Position numbers and translations under genes: made by a program. The notes beneath the pieces were generated by a model. The model saw only the letters and a list, made by a program, of their open reading frames with translations. It searched no databases and was not told where the DNA came from. Shown piece after piece: positions 6,320 to 10,314 of a stretch of 10,314 nucleotides of DNA. The first letter of the stretch is position 1. The number at the start of each line of letters is the position of its first letter. The DNA comes from Cloacimonetes bacterium UBA5553 (lineage in GTDB: Bacteria; Cloacimonadota; Cloacimonadia; Cloacimonadales; Cloacimonadaceae). The stretch covers positions 20,261-30,574 of the forward strand of contig DIMZ01000102.1 of NCBI GenBank assembly GCA_002425825.1, given 5' to 3'.

Positions 6320-7620
6320 AGCAGTATCACCGCTTTGGACTTATCTTTCTTTCGCTAGTATTTGTGCTGGTGCTAAACTTCTCCAGTGCCGAGGAAAGCG
6401 ATGAGCAGAACTACATGGACGAGCTACTTACCGAAGATGAATATCCACAAGATATGGATACTTTGGAAGAGTTTATCCAAAGCTATTACCTGCTACTGGA
6501 TAGCAACGAATACCTGAATCGCTTCAAGTTCATAAATCAGGACAAGAATGTGTTTCAAAATGATGCAAAAACCTTAAAGCCATTCTACGAAAAGCTTCTT
6601 GAGTTACGCAGCGGAGTTCGAGACCGGGTTAGCGTTTATCAGATTGGTGATTCACACATTCAATCAGGCTATTTCCCGGGAACCGCCAGAGCATCACTAC
6701 AAAAATACTACGGCAATGCAGGTAGGGGACTTATCTTTCCCCTGCGTCTTGCCGGCACCAATCAACCTGATGACTACAAGATTAGTTCTGCAGGTGGCAT
6801 AACCCGCAATTCGTCAGATCGGGGAATTGGCGGTTTTGCGCTAAACGCTTCAGCAACATCCAGCATCGACATTAGCACCAATAGTTTCTTTAACACCGAC
6901 AACAGCTTTAACAAGCTCTCTGTTATCAGCAGTTCCCCCGGTTTATCTCCCAAAGCAAAAGTAGCAGATGGCTCGGAGACATTCGCAAACTGGAATGAGT
7001 ACTCGCTAAGATCCTTAATGTGGGATAAGGCTACCAGCAAGATAAGTGTGAAGCTATATGGTGAAGCATCCATCTTATATGGGTTAATCTTAGAAAAACA
7101 AAGCCCGGGATTGTTATACCACTCTACAGGGATAAACGGAGCAGGTTTTTATAACCTTTTGGACTCACCCAATCTCTTCAAGCAGATAGGTATGTTAAAT
7201 CCCGATTTAATTATAATATCTCTTGGCACCAATGATGCTCAAGGCAAGTACAGGAACGATCTATTTGCTTCCAATCTGAAACGCTTCTGGCAGTTGCTCC
7301 GCACTTATTGCCCTGATTCAGCCGTGCTCTTTACTCTGCCTCCCGATTCTAAAAAGCATGGCAAACACAATGCAGATTTGGAAAAACTTGAAAAGACTAT
7401 AGTGGATTTTGCCAGGCAAAATAGCTGCGCATGGTGGGATCTAAGTGACGTTATGGGTGGTAAGGGTAGCATAAGCAAGTGGCGCAAAGAGCAAATGGCA
7501 TCACAAGACTATCTTCACTACACTCCCAAGGGCTATATGCTGCAAGGCTATCTTTTCTACCAGGCTTTTGTGAAAAGTTACAAGTATTTCAGCGAAAATG
7601 CTGGCATAAAGGAACGGTAA
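6316..7620 (+). CDS. Secreted SGNH-fold hydrolase/acyltransferase (second of pair)
   Basis: This 434-residue protein starts at TTG and has a signal peptide (KQYHR, then a hydrophobic core at 8-22, with probable cleavage after FSSA at 25). The mature N-terminus is very acidic (about 26-52). SGNH blocks are complete and closer to consensus than in the upstream gene: VYQIGDSHIQSG with S113, TGINGAG with G275 as probable oxyanion glycine, ISLGTNDAQG with N306 and DYLHYTPKGY with D398 and H401. The 160 residues between blocks I and II are Ser/Gly/Asn-rich and beta-like (about 150-265), suggesting an inserted carbohydrate-binding-type domain. The overall layout recalls Neisseria Ape1, a peptidoglycan O-acetylesterase (from memory, not aligned). 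It overlaps the upstream gene by 4 bases and ends directly against the MBOAT ATG. It could be the esterase or the terminal transferase of the acetylation system. The fold is confident; the direction of the reaction is not. Confidence 0.88.
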   Translation: MKQYHRFGLIFLSLVFVLVLNFSSAEESDEQNYMDELLTEDEYPQDMDTLEEFIQSYYLLLDSNEYLNRFKFINQDKNVFQNDAKTLKPFYEKLLELRSGVRDRVSVYQIGDSHIQSGYFPGTARASLQKYYGNAGRGLIFPLRLAGTNQPDDYKISSAGGITRNSSDRGIGGFALNASATSSIDISTNSFFNTDNSFNKLSVISSSPGLSPKAKVADGSETFANWNEYSLRSLMWDKATSKISVKLYGEASILYGLILEKQSPGLLYHSTGINGAGFYNLLDSPNLFKQIGMLNPDLIIISLGTNDAQGKYRNDLFASNLKRFWQLLRTYCPDSAVLFTLPPDSKKHGKHNADLEKLEKTIVDFARQNSCAWWDLSDVMGGKGSISKWRKEQMASQDYLHYTPKGYMLQGYLFYQAFVKSYKYFSENAGIKER

Positions 7621-9081
7621 ATGAACCTGATCAACGAGATTGTTGCTTCGCTGAAGTATAATCCCCAACAACCCTTGCTTTTTAACAGCTCTTTCTTCCT
7701 CTTCTTCTTTATTGCCATTTTACTGTTATACCCAATTGTAGTAACCAAGGTAAGGGTTCGCACATGGTATCTAATGCTGATATCAATGTATTTTTACTAT
7801 AAGACCAGCGGTTCCTTCATCTTGCTATTAGTAATCACCTCGCTTGCCAATTACGGCTTAGGTGCAGGTATCTACCATGCCAAGTCCAGGGCTGGTAAGC
7901 GTTCGTTCTTGCTACTCAGCCTTATATGGAACCTAGGTACTTTGGGCTACTTTAAGTATACTAATTTTATCTTTACCACCATCAACCAGATAAGCGGCGG
8001 TCAACTGCCACTTATTGATGTGGTTCTACCGGTAGGTATTTCATTCTTTACGTTTCAAACCTGGAGTTATACCCTCGATATATTCTTCGGTAAACTTAAG
8101 CCTCTTAATAGCTTTGTTGATTTCAGTTTCTTCGTTTCCTTCTTTCCCCAGCTTGTGGCAGGCCCCATTGTTCGGGCGAGCTACTTCATTCCCCAAATAA
8201 ACCGGAAGCTGGTACTGGATCAGGATACAATAGCCAAGGCCCTAGTTCTAATCTTTTCGGGTTTGCTAAAGAAAGGCGTGATAGCCGATTATCTATCCAT
8301 AAACTTTGTAGATAGGATTTTCCAAAGCCCTGCACTATTTTCAGGAGCAGAGAATCTATTGGGAGTGTATGCCTACGCCATGCAAATCTACTGCGATTTT
8401 AGTGGATACTCAGATATTGCTATTGGACTGGCAGCACTAATGGGCTTTAGCCTGCCGGTAAACTTCTTGTCGCCCTATAGAGCCAGCAGTATAACCGATT
8501 TCTGGCGCAGGTGGCACATATCTCTGTCCACTTGGCTTCGTGACTATCTGTATATACCTCTTGGCGGTAACCAAAAAGGCAAGACACGGCAATACATAAA
8601 CCTGATGATTACTATGCTCCTTGGTGGATTATGGCATGGTGCTTCCTGGAACTTCGTATTCTGGGGCGGATTACACGGTATTGCCCTGGCATTCGACAAG
8701 TTGCTTGGAAAGCTAAAAATTATGCAATCCAAGCTGATGCAGGCTATTGGCGTTGTAGCAACCTTCCACTTCGTATGCTTCTGCTGGATTTTCTTTCGCT
8801 CCCCTGATTTTAGCACTTCCTGGCTGATTATAAACAGGATTTTTACAGCCTTCAATGCTGCAATACTGCATCAGTGGGTACCCAAATATCCTGTAGTAGC
8901 AATGCTGATGGTGGCAGGATACATTTTTCACTGGATGCCTGACATCGTAGAGCTTAGTTTTGAAAAGGTTTTGCGCCGCACACCAATCCTGCTCCAATCC
9001 CTCCTCTTGGCAATTGTTATATGGATTCTATTCCAGGCACGATCAGCAGACATTCAACCCTTTATCTATTTCCAGTTTTAG
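7621..9081 (+). CDS. MBOAT-family O-acyltransferase (AlgI/PatA/DltB-like)
   Basis: This 486-residue polytopic membrane protein has around 10-12 hydrophobic segments, for example near 22-42, 63-85, 98-118, 130-152, 203-225, 325-355, 372-392 and 455-475. Its length is usual for AlgI-type proteins. Signature motifs are LVAGPIVRASYFIPQI (178-193), IYCDFSGYSDIAIGLA (256-271), DFWRRWHISLSTWLRDYLYI (293-312, with H299) and GGLWHGASWNFVFWG (335-349, with H339 as the conserved catalytic histidine). Family members pass an acyl group, usually acetyl, from a cytoplasmic donor across the inner membrane to a periplasmic partner that modifies a polysaccharide. The two SGNH proteins directly upstream are the obvious partners. 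The ATG abuts the previous stop codon and has AAAGGA at 7608-7613, 7 bases upstream. The target glycan cannot be read from the sequence. AlgI (alginate or cellulose acetylation) and PatA (peptidoglycan) are both possible models. Confidence 0.95.
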   Translation: MNLINEIVASLKYNPQQPLLFNSSFFLFFFIAILLLYPIVVTKVRVRTWYLMLISMYFYYKTSGSFILLLVITSLANYGLGAGIYHAKSRAGKRSFLLLSLIWNLGTLGYFKYTNFIFTTINQISGGQLPLIDVVLPVGISFFTFQTWSYTLDIFFGKLKPLNSFVDFSFFVSFFPQLVAGPIVRASYFIPQINRKLVLDQDTIAKALVLIFSGLLKKGVIADYLSINFVDRIFQSPALFSGAENLLGVYAYAMQIYCDFSGYSDIAIGLAALMGFSLPVNFLSPYRASSITDFWRRWHISLSTWLRDYLYIPLGGNQKGKTRQYINLMITMLLGGLWHGASWNFVFWGGLHGIALAFDKLLGKLKIMQSKLMQAIGVVATFHFVCFCWIFFRSPDFSTSWLIINRIFTAFNAAILHQWVPKYPVVAMLMVAGYIFHWMPDIVELSFEKVLRRTPILLQSLLLAIVIWILFQARSADIQPFIYFQF

Positions 9082-9095
9082 GAGTTTGTATTATG
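9080..9095 (+). promoter_or_regulatory. Ribosome binding site deciding the manA start
   Basis: AGGAG at 9080-9084 overlaps the last bases of the MBOAT stop codon (TAG, 9079-9081) and lies 8 bases before ATG 9093. The frame is open back to an ATG at 9021 inside the MBOAT gene. That would add 24 residues before the family's conserved N-terminus, so 9093 is preferred. Confidence 0.8.
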
Positions 9096-10265
9096 CCACA
9101 CAAATTAATGCCTACCTTTCAATACTACAGCTGGGGTGATGATAGCTTTATTCAAAACTTATGTTCCCTTACTCATCTAAAGGGCAGCCCTGTAGCCGAA
9201 ATGTGGTTAGGGGCTCATCCAAAGTCGCCTTCGTTGCTAGTGATAGATGCTCAACATGAAGCTTTGGATAAGTATATCTCAGAGCGTTCTGCTTCTGCCT
9301 TGGGAAGTGCCGTTGATGTGTATGAAGGCAAGCTGCCGTTTTTATTCAAGTTACTGGCAGCAAAAGAACCGTTATCCATTCAGCTGCATCCTGATAAACA
9401 GGCTGCCGAAGCAGGTTTTGCCTACGAAAGCAAATTGGGCATCTCAATAAACGATGCTATGCGAACCTACAAGGATAACAACCACAAGCCAGAACTCCTC
9501 TGCGCCTTAACAGACTTTACAGCATTATGTGGATTTCGAACACATCAGGAAATGATAAGCATTATTAATTCCTTGGGACTGGAACTTCTGTGGAATAGCT
9601 TCGTTAACTTTGCAGCCAACCCATGCTCTATAACTCTAAAATGCCTTTTTACTGAGTATCTATCTACCAATGAAGAGCAAATGAAAGAGGCTATAGGCAA
9701 AATAGAAAGCTACCTACCCGGTGATGATTATGCTATTACTGAAGCCCAAGCCATGTGTTGCAATTTGGTTAAACACTATCAGCTTGATAGAGGTGTGTTA
9801 GCCCCTTTGTTTCTTAATAGTGTAAATCTCTCCCCCTTTGAGGCGATATTCATAGATGCGGGAATTTTACACGCTTATATTCATGGTGCCGGCTTAGAAC
9901 TAATGGCAAATTCAGACAACGTAATCCGGGGGGGGCTAACTTCAAAGCATGTAGATATAAAACAGATACTTGCCAATACCCGATTTGCCCCTCAACCAGC
10001 CATATTAGTAGGCACAGATTCATCTACACCCAACCTGCATTCTTACAATAGCCCTGCATCCGAATTCAAGCTCAGTTTGCTTGATCTAGATGCCAATCAG
10101 CTTATCCACACTTATTCTAAACCAATGATAATGCTATGCCTTCATGGCAGCTTTAATTGCTCTGATAACATACATATCGGCACCGGAGAAGCCATTTTTA
10201 TTGCTGCATCCGAAGCATCAGTTACACTCAGCGGTACAGCCCTAATCGCCATTGCCAGCCTATAG
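9093..10265 (+). CDS. manA: Mannose-6-phosphate isomerase, class I (zinc-dependent, cupin fold)
   Basis: This 390-residue protein has almost exactly the usual length of bacterial class I phosphomannose isomerases. It interconverts fructose-6-phosphate and mannose-6-phosphate in the cytoplasm, the entry or exit point for GDP-mannose synthesis. Visible family motifs are an N-terminal YYSWGD, AEMWLGAHPKSPS (35-47), LPFLFKLLAAKEPLSIQLHP (81-100) with metal ligands Q97 and H99, NNHKPELLCAL (129-139) with ligand E134, and FIDAGILHAYIHGAGLELMA (253-272) with ligand H260. IRGGLTSKHVD (278-288) follows, with R279 as the catalytic arginine position. All ligands are intact, so it should be active. It lies 11 bases after the MBOAT gene and is probably co-transcribed, suggesting mannose precursors for the same glycan; use of mannose as a carbon source is an alternative. 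An unusual run of eight G (9928-9935) encodes part of the conserved RGG. Confidence 0.95.
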   Translation: MPHKLMPTFQYYSWGDDSFIQNLCSLTHLKGSPVAEMWLGAHPKSPSLLVIDAQHEALDKYISERSASALGSAVDVYEGKLPFLFKLLAAKEPLSIQLHPDKQAAEAGFAYESKLGISINDAMRTYKDNNHKPELLCALTDFTALCGFRTHQEMISIINSLGLELLWNSFVNFAANPCSITLKCLFTEYLSTNEEQMKEAIGKIESYLPGDDYAITEAQAMCCNLVKHYQLDRGVLAPLFLNSVNLSPFEAIFIDAGILHAYIHGAGLELMANSDNVIRGGLTSKHVDIKQILANTRFAPQPAILVGTDSSTPNLHSYNSPASEFKLSLLDLDANQLIHTYSKPMIMLCLHGSFNCSDNIHIGTGEAIFIAASEASVTLSGTALIAIASL

Positions 10266-10309
10266 TTTTCAATACATCCTAATCAAACAGAAAAAGTGCC
10301 AAACTATAG
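10260..10309 (+). repeat. 9-bp inverted repeat at the end of manA, possible weak terminator
   Basis: CTATAGTTT at 10260-10268 pairs exactly with AAACTATAG at 10301-10309, with a 32-base loop. The left arm covers the manA stop codon and the right arm is followed by TCTTT at the window edge. The loop is long and the stem AT-rich, so this is a poor intrinsic terminator by itself. The window ends too soon to see a full T-run. Nothing else is recognisable in the last 49 bases. Confidence 0.3.
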
Positions 10310-10314
10310 TCTTT

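Noticed and set aside
7578..7763. Minus-strand 61-codon frame over the SGNH2/MBOAT junction
   Set aside because: Antisense to two well-supported coding ends; lysine-rich with no family signal.
8544..8997. Two overlapping minus-strand frames (103 and 94 codons) inside the MBOAT gene
   Set aside because: They lie wholly opposite a gene with strong family motifs and contain no domain pattern.
9021..9092. N-terminal extension of manA starting at ATG 9021
   Set aside because: The added 24 residues overlap the MBOAT end in another frame and precede the normal N-terminus of the family; the good SD lies before 9093.
1..10314. CRISPR array, tRNA or rRNA gene, insertion sequence or phage module
   Set aside because: No regularly spaced direct repeats, no cloverleaf-like or rRNA sequence, no transposase or integrase motif and no terminal repeats were seen in either strand.

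Overview
The window carries two divergently arranged gene sets from a Gram-negative-type bacterium. An outer-membrane-type lipoprotein signal, periplasmic sensor and SGNH domains, and a TonB-C/AgmX-like domain all point to a double membrane. The base composition looks moderately AT-rich (by eye, GC in the low 40s percent). Most genes have clear Shine-Dalgarno sequences, which argues against typical Bacteroidetes. The gene style would fit a candidate phylum such as Cloacimonadota, but that is an impression and not demonstrated.

Left half, minus strand (read right to left): a small lipoprotein with a TonB-C/AgmX-like domain (4652-4236) comes first. It is followed after 126 bases by a tightly packed three-gene signalling operon. 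The first gene is a membrane histidine kinase with a periplasmic solute-binding (Venus-flytrap) sensor (4109-2436). The second is a stand-alone receiver protein (2449-2054). The third is a large soluble hybrid kinase of layout REC-PAS-HisKA-HATPase-REC (from 2057, running off the left edge). Both gene junctions overlap (14 and 4 bases), so translation is probably coupled. Together they look like a multistep phosphorelay broken into three polypeptides. No HPt domain and no DNA-binding output is present in the window.

Middle: a 272-base divergent intergenic region (4653-4924) holds a reasonable promoter for the lipoprotein gene and a weaker one for the rightward operon.

Right half, plus strand: four genes sit head to tail with no gaps larger than 11 bases. 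These are a membrane-anchored SGNH-fold protein (4925-6319), a secreted SGNH-fold protein with a TTG start (6316-7620), an MBOAT O-acyltransferase of the AlgI/PatA family (7621-9081) and a class I mannose-6-phosphate isomerase, manA (9093-10265). The MBOAT protein would move an acyl (probably acetyl) group across the inner membrane. One or both SGNH proteins would place it on, or remove it from, a periplasmic or surface polysaccharide. ManA links fructose-6-phosphate to the mannose/GDP-mannose precursor pool. The best overall reading is a glycan O-acetylation cassette. The target could be peptidoglycan (PatA/PatB/Ape-like) or a mannose-containing exopolysaccharide (AlgI/AlgJ/AlgX-like), and the sequence alone does not decide. 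No mobile element, CRISPR array or RNA gene was seen.
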